This document shows, piece after piece, positions 32,523 through 41,330 of a DNA stretch of 64,000 nucleotides. The notes under the pieces are model-generated. The model had not been told where the DNA came from, did not search any database, and worked only from the letters and a program-made list of their open reading frames with translations. The position numbers and the translations under genes were made by a program. Source of the stretch: Flavobacteriales bacterium (GTDB taxonomy: Bacteria; Bacteroidota; Bacteroidia; Flavobacteriales_D; Crocinitomicaceae); contig CANGJM010000013.1 in NCBI GenBank assembly GCA_947454525.1, positions 1-64,000 on the forward strand, in the 5' to 3' direction. Positions within the stretch are counted from its first letter, which is position 1. Every line of letters starts with the position of its first letter.

Positions 32523-34085
32523 TTAATCGAATTTCATTATCTTTTTTGACAACAATTTATTGCCAATTCTAGCGGAAACGTAGAAAAGTCCGTTTGATAC
32601 TTGGTCTCCTTGGTCATTGTTTCCATCCCAATAGAGGTCTTGAACGCCATTCAGGTTGGTTAATTTTCGAATTAATTCTCCCGATACCGAATACACATAC
32701 ACTTGGTCATTGATGCCAAGCTCTTCTGGTAAATGAATGTTGCAGCCTTTGTTGAATGGATTTGGGAAAACTTGTATGGAACCTTCTTCATTTGGAATGT
32801 ACTCGCCAACACTTGCACTCACAAATTGATTCAAGTCGTAGGTTTCATCCCCATTTTGATAGGGCATGTAATGAAAGTAAACAAGAAACATTTCATCTGT
32901 TGTGTTAAATCCACTGTAGACATTTTGAGGAGGATTATTGGGATTGTTCAGGTTATTCAGGGTATTGTCAAAGGTTGCTTCTCCCTTGAGTTTGTAGCCC
33001 GTTGGAACTTTCTGGATGTGTTGGAAAAAATAAAAATCCTGCCACATGAAATTCCATTTCGGCACATTGATAAACGGAATGGTATCCAAGTTTTGCTTGT
33101 ATGCATATGCTTTAATGTTCTTACCGATTAAATGCATGTGCGGAAAAACGGAAAGAACGGAATAGTTGGATGGAAGTCCTCCTCCACTCGGTGGGAATTG
33201 AGCGGTCAAAGATGTTTCTTGATTGGCGGGCAGCGAGAAATTGTTGTTCGCTATGAGTGGTCCTGCGGAGACTTGCCGGACTCCAGTCGTGCCAAGTGGA
33301 TAAAAATGGATGATGACCTTGGTGCTGTCAAAAGCGCCGTAACTTCCCATGGGATAATGCATGGCAAAGTAGATGCTCGATCCCGGACCAATATCAATTC
33401 CAAGTTTCAATGGGTCTACAGACGGCAAGATCATGGGTGTTGCTCCCGGTGTATATCCCGTAATTAATTTTGTTGAAGCGTTACTTGGACTCGCGCAATT
33501 ACCATCGAGCGTGTCAGTACTTTCCACACTAGTTGGATCGACAAACACTAGCGCATGGTGCACAATTTCTCGATTTCCAGGAATTACCTCAACGGCTTTG
33601 ATGATTCTGTTTTGTGTGAGATTTGTTGGGATGGAAAAACAAACATAATCATCATGAGAAAGTGCTTTACTCATGTACGTTGGAATCTGAACCGTCAAAT
33701 CACCATTCCCTAGGAAAGAATTGCTTGAATAAACAGGTGGAGGCGGCGTATTCGCTGCATTTCCTTCAGGAAAACCTAGGTCCAGCCAAGTAAGAATAGT
33801 CGATTTCTCTGCAGCACTTAAGGAACGATTGTGTAAATATTGTTGGTAGTTGTTATCCGGTGGCCATGGTGGCATTTCGTTGGTGTTGATGCATTGGTAT
33901 ACGAGTGAAGCCATTGGACTCACATCATTAAAGGTCATGAGTGAATTTGGAGCTGCACCACCTGGATGATGACATTTCGTACACTTATTGTAGAAAATTT
34001 GCGCTACTTCACCACTCCAAGTTTGGGCCGATACATTCGTGAATAGGTAAAAAGTAAAGCTGAGTAGAAAACTAATTTTTTTCAT
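32523..34085 (-). CDS. T9SS-secreted copper type II monooxygenase-like protein with CxxCH motif
   Basis: The 520 residues begin with a signal peptide (ending near VSAQ). A CTKCHHPGGAAPN segment near residue 35 is a CxxCH heme c motif of the kind found in planctomycete/Bacteroidota cytochrome-like modules, followed by EMPPWPPDNNY. The middle resembles the two-part copper type II ascorbate-dependent monooxygenase (PHM-like) fold: IVHHALVFVDP with a His pair (first copper site) and VFPHMHLIGKNIKAY with HxH (second site). The C-terminal ~85 residues form a T9SS sorting domain (IQVFPNPFNKGCNIHLPE to KKIMKF). It is the last gene of the FadL operon. Substrate unknown; oxidation of an organic compound at the cell surface is the likely role. 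Confidence 0.85.
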   Translation of the reverse strand: MKKISFLLSFTFYLFTNVSAQTWSGEVAQIFYNKCTKCHHPGGAAPNSLMTFNDVSPMASLVYQCINTNEMPPWPPDNNYQQYLHNRSLSAAEKSTILTWLDLGFPEGNAANTPPPPVYSSNSFLGNGDLTVQIPTYMSKALSHDDYVCFSIPTNLTQNRIIKAVEVIPGNREIVHHALVFVDPTSVESTDTLDGNCASPSNASTKLITGYTPGATPMILPSVDPLKLGIDIGPGSSIYFAMHYPMGSYGAFDSTKVIIHFYPLGTTGVRQVSAGPLIANNNFSLPANQETSLTAQFPPSGGGLPSNYSVLSVFPHMHLIGKNIKAYAYKQNLDTIPFINVPKWNFMWQDFYFFQHIQKVPTGYKLKGEATFDNTLNNLNNPNNPPQNVYSGFNTTDEMFLVYFHYMPYQNGDETYDLNQFVSASVGEYIPNEEGSIQVFPNPFNKGCNIHLPEELGINDQVYVYSVSGELIRKLTNLNGVQDLYWDGNNDQGDQVSNGLFYVSARIGNKLLSKKIMKFD

Positions 34086-34091
34086 AGCACA

Positions 34092-35390
34092 TTAATGTTG
34101 GATAATAAATGGTCTCATGTGTTCTTGTCCATTCGATAAACGAAGCGAAACAAAATAGGTTCCGTTTGGCAAGATACTAAAATCAAATTCCTCTTGCTGA
34201 ACCGATTCCATGAATAAATGTGTTTTGCCTAACAGGTCTGTGACATGCAATTGATCAATTTGAACACCGTCCACGGAGATGTATAGTTGTCCCGTACTCG
34301 GATTTGGATAAATATTCAAGGACCATTGATCCTCTTTTAGTCCAGATGTTGAACACACTTCGTTGACTGGACTTCCATCACAGTAATTAATCGCGTAAAG
34401 TGTTGCCGTCTGTAGTGGATTATTTGCTGGTTGTAGCGCCGTTTCGGTACAGCCCATTTGTTTCACTAAAAAGTCGCGAACGAAACGAATGCTCGTATCC
34501 ATATATGCAGCATTGCTTAAGTATGGAACATGTGGCGCTCCCGGGAATGTGTAAAATTGATTTTCAACTCCAACAGCACAGGCACGTTCGTGAAGCATTC
34601 GACTTCCGTCTAGGTACATTAATGGCGTACCTGGATTCACGACTCCACGGTTGTATTTGACTGTTCCGTCAGCTGTTCCGTGGAAGGAACAAAGTGGAAT
34701 GTCGCCAGCTTCTAACCAGCTGTAACGCGCTAATGCACCACAACCATTAATCACTGCATGCACTTTCGTTGAATAACCTGGATTTCCACTGTTACCTTCT
34801 AGTCCACCAAGTGTATTGATGGTGCTTGCATTCAAATAATCTGAAATTTCACATGGATCGTTGAGGTAAGCCACGTGTAAAGCGGTAATGGCACCAGCAG
34901 AACTTCCACCGATGAAAATGTGATTGGTGTCTACTTTGTAGAGATTTGATGTTTGACAATCCTTGTAGAAATAGCGAATAGCGCCTTTTAAATCTTGAAC
35001 AGCACGAACCACTGCTTTCACGGCGTTAGCGGAATCAAAGGGAAAGAATCCAAGGCGGTAATCGATGCTTGCACACACATATCCCTTTTTCGCAAAACTT
35101 TCGGACCATGTTTTCACATCGTTGTCGGTTTTTGATCCACCGATAAAACTTCCACCGTGTACCCAGATAATCAAGGGTCTAGCAAGTTCTGTATCGCCAG
35201 TTGGCTCGTAAAAGTCGAGTTTCAATTGATTGTTTGCACCGCTCCATGTATTGTTTTGTCCGTAGATGACGTCACTTGTCACGGTAAAGTTGGTGAAAAC
35301 GTCATTCGCATAGCGACCATTACTACAAGGCGATTGAGCGTAACTCGTTAGACTGATGAGGATTGTTAAAATGAAGGTAATTTTTTTCAT
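34092..35390 (-). CDS. T9SS-secreted alpha/beta-hydrolase (carboxylesterase-like)
   Basis: The 432-residue protein has a signal peptide (ending SYAQ) and a carboxylesterase/lipase-type catalytic domain: oxyanion motif VHGGSFIGGSK near 80, SIDYRLG near 115, nucleophile elbow GGSSAGA near 163, HGTADG with the probable acid near 240, and APHVPY with the catalytic His near 290. The tail, from LNIYPNPSTGQLYISV to RPFIIQH, is a T9SS type A sorting domain. It should act on esters outside the cell. The ATG at 35390 gives a proper signal peptide; 13 bp separate it from the SGNH gene upstream and 6 bp from the next gene downstream. Confidence 0.88.
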   Translation of the reverse strand: MKKITFILTILISLTSYAQSPCSNGRYANDVFTNFTVTSDVIYGQNNTWSGANNQLKLDFYEPTGDTELARPLIIWVHGGSFIGGSKTDNDVKTWSESFAKKGYVCASIDYRLGFFPFDSANAVKAVVRAVQDLKGAIRYFYKDCQTSNLYKVDTNHIFIGGSSAGAITALHVAYLNDPCEISDYLNASTINTLGGLEGNSGNPGYSTKVHAVINGCGALARYSWLEAGDIPLCSFHGTADGTVKYNRGVVNPGTPLMYLDGSRMLHERACAVGVENQFYTFPGAPHVPYLSNAAYMDTSIRFVRDFLVKQMGCTETALQPANNPLQTATLYAINYCDGSPVNEVCSTSGLKEDQWSLNIYPNPSTGQLYISVDGVQIDQLHVTDLLGKTHLFMESVQQEEFDFSILPNGTYFVSLRLSNGQEHMRPFIIQH

Positions 35391-35403
35391 AGTTACATGG
35401 TGT

Positions 35404-36714
35404 TTAAGGGAAGCGGACTCCATCAAATTTATTGGCGTTCACTTCGGGGATTGTTGAATGGTATTTTTGGTTAATGGCTTTAATGAAAGCGTTGGCAAAA
35501 TGCGCGTTCCCACGTGGATTCAAGTATATTCCATCTAAAGAATACGCTCCTCCGGAAACGAATTTCGAACTCATGCTCACTCCGTTGTAGGTGAATCCAT
35601 CTGCTACGTTTGAAATGAATTGATCCGTATTTACCAGGGCAAGGTTATACGTTTGTGCCATTTGACGAATAAAATCATTGTAAGATTGAATTCTTCCTCT
35701 TAATACAGAAAGTTCATCAGCATCTAATACAAATTCATCGCGTATAGGAAAAAGGACACCCATTTGATTGCATTTTACGGAGTCCAAGGGTAAGCTGAGT
35801 AGCAGTAATTCTGTGGATTGAATCTGACGAACAGCAAACATGTTCGCAGTAGAATCGACCATCATGAATGGATTCGCGCCCAATTGAAAGTAATATCCAA
35901 GTGGATTATAGATGCTGTTCAGCGTTCCAACGTTGCTGTTGTCTAACGTTAATCCGTTCCATGGAATGGTTGTGAAATAAGGCATTTGACTGACGTCTGG
36001 AATGGTTGCCAACGCGCCTTTTGCACCGTTTGCGGTTAAATTCTGAACGACTTGTTCGTAGTTTTGTTGAAATTGAAGATCCGAAGGCAAGGTTTCATGA
36101 GTCCCGCCAGATTTAGCGTAATCCAAAACGTCCTCTAGTCCTATGTACAATTGAAAAAACGTGGCGTTTTGCGCGAGTAACTCATCTAGTAAACGTGTGT
36201 TTGGAGAAGCGCACATTCGGTTATAAAAAGGATTTATTCCTGCCAAGCTTGCATTTGTAAATTGATTTAATCGCAGTCCAGGAATACCAAAAACGGTAAA
36301 TGGATTATTGGCATTGTAACACGATTGATTGATGCTGCTTAAATCCCCGGTGCTAGCATCTCGGATAGGTGATAACGAAACCGTTCCTTGACAATCGGTT
36401 TTATATCCCAAATGCAAAGGCGCGAGTCCGGTGGTACTGATTCCGACGGAGGCACTATTTATCCATGGGATATTTGCTGGATTAGAACCAATTAATTCAA
36501 ATTGTCCGGCTAGAATATTCGCTAATGAATTTTGCTGACCTTGGTATTTGAGGCCATCATCCATATAACCGCCCATTTGTCCGTCACCGATAAAAATGAT
36601 TTTTGACACATCAAGTTCACCTTTCGAGGGAAGTGGACTTTTGACTTTTGGTTCGCAGGAAAGCAAGCCCAATGCCGTAAAAACTGTTAGTAGGAAGAAG
36701 TGACGTTTATTCAT
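35404..36714 (-). CDS. SGNH-fold lipoprotein lacking catalytic residues (pseudoenzyme), linked to FadL
   Basis: The 436-residue protein has a lipobox (LGLLSC, Cys near 20) and follows the GDSL/SGNH lipolytic family found beside FadL porins in Bacteroidota. Block I, normally GDSL or GNSL followed by TxG, reads IFIGDGQMGGYMDDGL, so the nucleophilic Ser is Gly. The late block, normally DGVHxxPRG, reads LDGIYLNPRGNAHFANAFI, so the catalytic His is Tyr. Both substitutions are clear in the translation. The Asp and the general length are kept. It is therefore probably a binding or accessory protein rather than an esterase. Its ATG overlaps the fadL stop by one base (TAATG on minus). Confidence 0.82.
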   Translation of the reverse strand: MNKRHFFLLTVFTALGLLSCEPKVKSPLPSKGELDVSKIIFIGDGQMGGYMDDGLKYQGQQNSLANILAGQFELIGSNPANIPWINSASVGISTTGLAPLHLGYKTDCQGTVSLSPIRDASTGDLSSINQSCYNANNPFTVFGIPGLRLNQFTNASLAGINPFYNRMCASPNTRLLDELLAQNATFFQLYIGLEDVLDYAKSGGTHETLPSDLQFQQNYEQVVQNLTANGAKGALATIPDVSQMPYFTTIPWNGLTLDNSNVGTLNSIYNPLGYYFQLGANPFMMVDSTANMFAVRQIQSTELLLLSLPLDSVKCNQMGVLFPIRDEFVLDADELSVLRGRIQSYNDFIRQMAQTYNLALVNTDQFISNVADGFTYNGVSMSSKFVSGGAYSLDGIYLNPRGNAHFANAFIKAINQKYHSTIPEVNANKFDGVRFP

Positions 36715-37949
36715 TACCAACGATAGTTTAAAGAAATTCCCGGCGCGAGTGCAATGGAGGTGAATGTGCCGTTCAATTGTGTTTCTAGATTTTTGTCGCT
36801 TCGTCGCATGCGAGTCACATACATTGAAGCATCGAAAGAAAAATGTTCGTTGGCACGGAAACTCAATCCAGTAGTGCCATAAAGTCGATTTGCATCGGGC
36901 GTTTCCGGTGTGACAAATCCTGATTGAACAGGGGAGAAGCCAAAACCACCACCAAAGCGGAAGGTCCATTTTTCTGAAGCGGTATATGCTGCCCCACCAC
37001 GGAAGGCAAAAATACTTTCGTAGTTTCTTGCGGATTTTGTGTCGCTCAATGCGCTGGTATTTTGAGCATAATCGAAGGCTAGTGTGTCATACACTTTCCA
37101 ATTTACACGGTTTAGGTCCAGCACGAAAGTCCATTTTTTATTTGCGCTAAAACTAAGTCCGAGTGTAAGTACACTTGGCAAGGGAAGTTGGCTAGAAAAA
37201 GTTCCATTCGGAAAACTTGAGGACAACGCGTTTGGAACAGTGAAGGTTGCATTTCCATTATCTACGGACATCGAGACTTTTGACCGGTAGGTTAATCCCA
37301 TGGAAAATCGTTCGTTCACATGGTAAAGAATGCCTGCGTTGTATCCAAAACCAATGGCTTTTCCTGCGAGTTCAGCATGGCCATAATTTCCTAGGCTGTC
37401 TTGAACAGGAATGTCTTTTTGTAGGTTCACGCTTCCTTTACTGATGACAAATCCAGCGCCAATTCCGAGTCGTTCACTGATGCGATAGGAAAAAGTTGGT
37501 TGGATGAAAATGGCTTTTAACGAAAGTCTTGTGAGTGCGAAACGTCCAATCCAATTCGGTTCCCACTGAACCGTGCTCCCAAATGGTGTGTAAATGGCTA
37601 GTCCGAACGAAAGGGGCTCTAAGGATTTTTTACATCGGTAAAGTCCGTAGGCCGAAAAGGGAGTTCCAACAGGATTTTGCGTGCGATAACTCGTTTGTGT
37701 TGCTGAATCAGTGTAAAGGACATGTGCAAAAATGGGCGTTCCAGCGAGGTTCACTTCTGATTTATTCGCAAAAGCACTTGCCCCCGGATTAAAAAACAAA
37801 CTGGAAGCATCTACATTTAATGCTGTTCCCGCGCATCCCATTCCTTGTTGTTTTTGTCCCTGAAAATTGACTTGAAATCCTTGTGCATACGACGATAATG
37901 CGGCTGCAAGAACAAAGGACAAACACGAAATATTTAAGAAAGATTTCAC
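36714..37949 (-). CDS. OmpP1/FadL family outer-membrane transporter
   Basis: The 411 residues have a signal peptide ending SYAQG, then GFQVNFQGQKQQGMGCAGTALNVDASSLFFNPG, the FadL-type N-terminal hatch pattern, and strands with SFGLAIYTPFGSTVQWEPNWIGR, GIGAGFVISKGSVNLQ, FSMGLTYRSKVSMS, FVLDLNRVNW and a final ISLNYRW ending in Trp. FadL porins take up long-chain fatty acids and other hydrophobic compounds across the outer membrane. It heads the operon with an SGNH-like lipoprotein, a secreted esterase and a copper monooxygenase-like protein, which together suggest uptake of hydrophobic material after extracellular hydrolysis. Confidence 0.93.
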   Translation of the reverse strand: MKSFLNISCLSFVLAAALSSYAQGFQVNFQGQKQQGMGCAGTALNVDASSLFFNPGASAFANKSEVNLAGTPIFAHVLYTDSATQTSYRTQNPVGTPFSAYGLYRCKKSLEPLSFGLAIYTPFGSTVQWEPNWIGRFALTRLSLKAIFIQPTFSYRISERLGIGAGFVISKGSVNLQKDIPVQDSLGNYGHAELAGKAIGFGYNAGILYHVNERFSMGLTYRSKVSMSVDNGNATFTVPNALSSSFPNGTFSSQLPLPSVLTLGLSFSANKKWTFVLDLNRVNWKVYDTLAFDYAQNTSALSDTKSARNYESIFAFRGGAAYTASEKWTFRFGGGFGFSPVQSGFVTPETPDANRLYGTTGLSFRANEHFSFDASMYVTRMRRSDKNLETQLNGTFTSIALAPGISLNYRW

Positions 37950-37969
37950 AATTTAAGCTTGGGTTGTAC

Positions 37970-37996
37970 CAAATATATTAAATTTAGTCGAACAAA
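37970..37996 (-). promoter_or_regulatory. Promoter of the fadL operon
   Basis: Minus-strand TATATTTG (37977-37970) fits TAnnTTTG, 20 nt before the fadL ATG. TTTG (37996-37993) is upstream at a 15-nt spacing, shorter than usual. The chaN gene starts divergently 15 nt further on, and no clear plus-strand -7 box is seen for it. Confidence 0.55.
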
Positions 37997-38011
37997 TCTT
38001 AATCCTTTCAA

Positions 38012-38893
38012 ATGAAACAACTTAGTATTATCCTTATCCTCATGTGTTTGTTTCAGACAAGCCAACTTTTTTCTCAAGACAAACCAGCATACGTTATTTA
38101 CACTGCCAATGGTAAGAAAACAACATTTGAAAAACTAGTTGAATCCACCGAAAATAAAGAGCTCGTTTTGTTTGGAGAGTTTCATGATAATCCAATTTCG
38201 CATTGGTTGCAATTGGAATTAACGAAAGAAATGTATGCGGAAGCTGGCTCAAACTTGCAGTTGGGATTTGAGATGTTTGAGCAGGACCAACAGGAGTTGC
38301 TTAGTCAATATTTGCTCGGGAATTTAACAGCGAAGCAGTTTAAAGATACGATGAGACTTTGGCCAAATTACGAAACGGATTATGCGCCAATCATCGACTT
38401 CGCCAAAACGAATAAATTGTTTTGTGTGGCGTCCAATGTGCAGCGAAAATATGCGTCACTCTTGTTCAAAAAGGGAAGAAAAGCCTTGGACACCTTAAGT
38501 TTGACGATCAAATCGCAAATGGCGCCGATTGATTTCATCGTAGACACGACGCTTTCTCAATACAAGGAAGTGTACACGATGGGTGGACATATGGGTGTAA
38601 ACATGGGAAAGAACATGGTGGAGTCGCAAGCATTTAAAGATGCAACAATGGCACAATTTATCATGGCGAATCCGGGAAGAAAAGAAGGCACTGTTCATTT
38701 GCATTTTAACGGAGCCTTTCATTCCGATTTCCACCAAGGAATTCTATGGTATGTTCAACAAAAACAAGCGAACATTCGTGTTTTAACGATTTCCACGGTC
38801 ACACAAGAGGATGTACGCAAACTGGACAAAGAACACCTTGGACGCGCAGACTTTATTATTTGCGTTCCGGAATCGATGACCCGAACGCATTAA
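38012..38893 (+). CDS. ChaN family (heme-regulatory/iron-binding) protein
   Basis: The 293-residue protein has a signal peptide (ending LFSQ) and the ChaN (DUF399) pattern: VLFGEFHDNPISHWLQLEL near 50, GFEMFEQDQQELLSQYL, WPNYETDYAPIIDFA, HMGVNMGKNMVESQAFKDATMA and HFNGAFHSDF. ChaN proteins bind heme at a dimer interface in the studied case (Campylobacter) and occur in iron-related loci. A free-standing role in heme or iron handling is likely. There is no lipobox Cys. The 3' end overlaps that of xseA by 4 bp in a convergent arrangement. Confidence 0.88.
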   Translation: MKQLSIILILMCLFQTSQLFSQDKPAYVIYTANGKKTTFEKLVESTENKELVLFGEFHDNPISHWLQLELTKEMYAEAGSNLQLGFEMFEQDQQELLSQYLLGNLTAKQFKDTMRLWPNYETDYAPIIDFAKTNKLFCVASNVQRKYASLLFKKGRKALDTLSLTIKSQMAPIDFIVDTTLSQYKEVYTMGGHMGVNMGKNMVESQAFKDATMAQFIMANPGRKEGTVHLHFNGAFHSDFHQGILWYVQQKQANIRVLTISTVTQEDVRKLDKEHLGRADFIICVPESMTRTH

Positions 38894-40212
38894 GGTTTTC
38901 CCGAGACCGCAGTAACTTTTGACGAAATAGTTCCTTGAACTGTTTGTGTTTCGAGTTCTGCATCCACAGGAATGAGCATATGTTCATCAATCGCTTTTCC
39001 TTTGATTCGTGTAATGCTGTAACCACGTTTGAGTACATGAATGGGATCTAAAAAATGAACCTTTTCTTCTAGTTGCTGTAATTTTTGCGTTTGTTTTTCC
39101 AGGAAAAATTGAACTTGAGGTTTCAAGCGTGTTTCTTGGTTTTCAATCGATTGTTGGTGCTTAACCACTTGACTTCTGCTTTGATGCTGTACTTGAAATT
39201 GGAGGGATAAAAAACGTTCCTTCGCATTCCGAACTCTTTTTTGCACTACTTGGGTGAGTCCATTTGCTCGCGCAACAAGTTTCTGGTGTTTCATCGCGAG
39301 TAAACGCTCGCTTTCTAGGAAAAGTTGTTGAGTGAGTTGTTGAATTTCCAAGTCAAATTCACGAAACGTCATGACCAAGAACTCAGCAAGTTTTGTCGGT
39401 GTGATGGCATTTCGAAACGCGACCAACTCGGCAACAGTTAAGTTCGTGGAGTGTCCAATACCGGTGAGTACTGGAATCGGGAAAGAAGCAATGGATTTAC
39501 ATAGATCAAAATGATTGTAACAGGTCATTCCGACTTCGGCACCACCACCACGGACGATCACGACAACATCGAATTGATCAATGCTTTCTTTGATTTTTCC
39601 CAAGGCATTGACAATCGAATTCACTGCAAGGTCGCCTTGAACGTAGGCTTCGAAAAGTGTCGTCTCAAAGAAATAATTGTATGGATTTTCTTGTAATACT
39701 TGGTAAAAATCCGATAGTCCCTTACTTGAATCCCCAGAAATAATGGCAATTCGTTTCGGTAGAAGTGGAAATTCTTTGGATTGATTCGAATTGATTAATT
39801 GAAGTGCTTCTAGTTTCTTCAAGGTTTCCTCACGTTCGCGCTGTAATTCACCGAGAGAGTAGGAAGGATCGATGTCTAAAATTTGGAGGGTGAGTCCGAA
39901 GGTTGGGTGGTAATTTATTTTCACCAGAAGCAAGAGGTTTTTTCCATCTTGAAGTGGTTCTTTCACGACACGAATAAAGGCTTCATTGATTCGTTCGAGC
40001 TGTTGTTTCCAAATAGTCCCTGTAATTTGAGCGACGATTTTCCCATCTTCCTTTTGAACAAGTTCTGGAAATGCATGTCCACTAGGGTAGCGATTCATCT
40101 TATGCATTTCTGCTTTCACCCAATAATTCGTTGAATAGCGTTCTTCGATGGTCTTTTGAATAGATTGAACGACTTGTTTAAGCGAGAAGACTTGTTTTTC
40201 GGATGAACTCAT
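38890..40212 (-). CDS. xseA: Exodeoxyribonuclease VII large subunit
   Basis: The 440 residues have an N-terminal OB fold (about 10-105), a central catalytic domain (PLLPKRIAIISGDSSKGLSDF near 155, VVVIVRGGGAEVG near 225, VLTGIGHSTNLTVAELVAFRNAITPTKLAEFL near 265) and a C-terminal coiled coil and small domain (LKRGYSITRIKG). It degrades single-stranded DNA to oligonucleotides with XseB. The position equivalent to the catalytic Asp after His in E. coli (GHxTD) reads Asn here (GHSTN). No xseB follows on the minus strand, because the convergent chaN abuts its end. Confidence 0.93.
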   Translation of the reverse strand: MSSSEKQVFSLKQVVQSIQKTIEERYSTNYWVKAEMHKMNRYPSGHAFPELVQKEDGKIVAQITGTIWKQQLERINEAFIRVVKEPLQDGKNLLLLVKINYHPTFGLTLQILDIDPSYSLGELQREREETLKKLEALQLINSNQSKEFPLLPKRIAIISGDSSKGLSDFYQVLQENPYNYFFETTLFEAYVQGDLAVNSIVNALGKIKESIDQFDVVVIVRGGGAEVGMTCYNHFDLCKSIASFPIPVLTGIGHSTNLTVAELVAFRNAITPTKLAEFLVMTFREFDLEIQQLTQQLFLESERLLAMKHQKLVARANGLTQVVQKRVRNAKERFLSLQFQVQHQSRSQVVKHQQSIENQETRLKPQVQFFLEKQTQKLQQLEEKVHFLDPIHVLKRGYSITRIKGKAIDEHMLIPVDAELETQTVQGTISSKVTAVSGKP

Positions 40213-40256
40213 GTTGAAGGCACTGGGAAATAAAGGTAGGAATAAAATCCGGCTAA

Positions 40257-41330
40257 TTATTTCAAAGGAATGCCACGTGAGCTTACTGGACCTGTATTTT
40301 TACTTTTCTCCACGGTTAGAACGAACGTTGTTCCGATTCCGACTTGACTTTTTACCTGAATGGATTGACTGTGAGATTCGACGATGTGTTTAGCGATGGC
40401 GAGTCCTAGTCCAGATCCCCCTTCGTTTCGGTTTCTACTTTTTTCCACGCGGTAAAAGCGTTCAAACAGGCGAGACAAATGATGAGGTTCAATTCCCGGA
40501 CCGTTATCTTTAAATTCTAATAGGTAGTGGTCATTAATATCCAAAATGGAAACAAGTAAAGTTCCATTTTCCTTTCCGTATGAGATGGCATTTGAAATCA
40601 AGTTTGTGAATACTTGTCCGAGTTTATTGCGGTCAGCGTTTACGTATTTGGAAGTGAATGTTTTTTCAAAATGAAGTTGATAATTTTTTTCTTTGGCGAT
40701 AAGTTCGAAGGTCTCAAAGGATTCTTTCAATAATTCCAGAATATCAAATGACCGAATTTCGAGACGAAGGTTCTCCGTTTCCATGCGGGTGATTTGATCG
40801 AGGTCTTCCAGAATTCCTGTAATGCGATCTGTTGATTTCGATGCTCTTTCCAAAAAAGCTCGATTGACTGTTGGGTCTTCTAGTCCGCCATCAAGGAGGG
40901 TGAGCAAGTACCCTTGTATCGAAAATACGGGTGTTTTTAGTTCGTGAGCTAAATTGCCAAGAAATTCTTTTCGGAATTCGGCTTGTTCCTTTAGTTTAGA
41001 GATTTCGATGCTGCTATTTTCTTTCCACTCTGCCACATTCTTTTCAGCATCTTCCATGAGGGAATCAATGGATTTAGCAAAGGTGATGTTCTCTGGTTGT
41101 TTGATCTGAATGGATCGGTAGATGAGGGAAAGTCGGTATTGAATAAAACCTTTTAGTAGAAAATAGAAAACGAGGTAAGCAAATACGCCTGAAATAAGTG
41201 GGATGGCAATGATGAGGTTTGTGCTCAAGGCGAGGATACTATTGTGTACAAGAAGAGTCAACAGGAAGCTAATGAGCATAAAAGCTAAACTCCCGTAAAA
41301 AATTAAAATGCTTGGTCTTGCTGTTTTCAT
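40257..41330 (-). CDS. Sensor histidine kinase (PhoR-like)
   Basis: The 357-residue kinase has two membrane segments with a very short loop (about 9-32 and 37-60), a short coiled linker, the dimerisation domain with phospho-acceptor His in FLGNLAHELKTPVFSIQG (near 130), and a full ATPase domain: N-box NKLGQVFTNLISNAISYG, G1 FKDNGPGIEP, F-box LFERFYRVEK, G2 GGSGLGLAIAKHIVESH. It has no periplasmic sensor or PAS domain, so it may sense through the membrane or a partner, as PhoR does. The start overlaps the end of the regulator gene by 4 bp. Confidence 0.93.
   Translation of the reverse strand: MKTARPSILIFYGSLAFMLISFLLTLLVHNSILALSTNLIIAIPLISGVFAYLVFYFLLKGFIQYRLSLIYRSIQIKQPENITFAKSIDSLMEDAEKNVAEWKENSSIEISKLKEQAEFRKEFLGNLAHELKTPVFSIQGYLLTLLDGGLEDPTVNRAFLERASKSTDRITGILEDLDQITRMETENLRLEIRSFDILELLKESFETFELIAKEKNYQLHFEKTFTSKYVNADRNKLGQVFTNLISNAISYGKENGTLLVSILDINDHYLLEFKDNGPGIEPHHLSRLFERFYRVEKSRNRNEGGSGLGLAIAKHIVESHSQSIQVKSQVGIGTTFVLTVEKSKNTGPVSSRGIPLK

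Noticed and set aside
36715..36969. N-terminal extension of the SGNH-like lipoprotein into fadL
   Set aside because: It lies inside fadL in another frame and would hide the lipoprotein signal peptide that starts at 36714.
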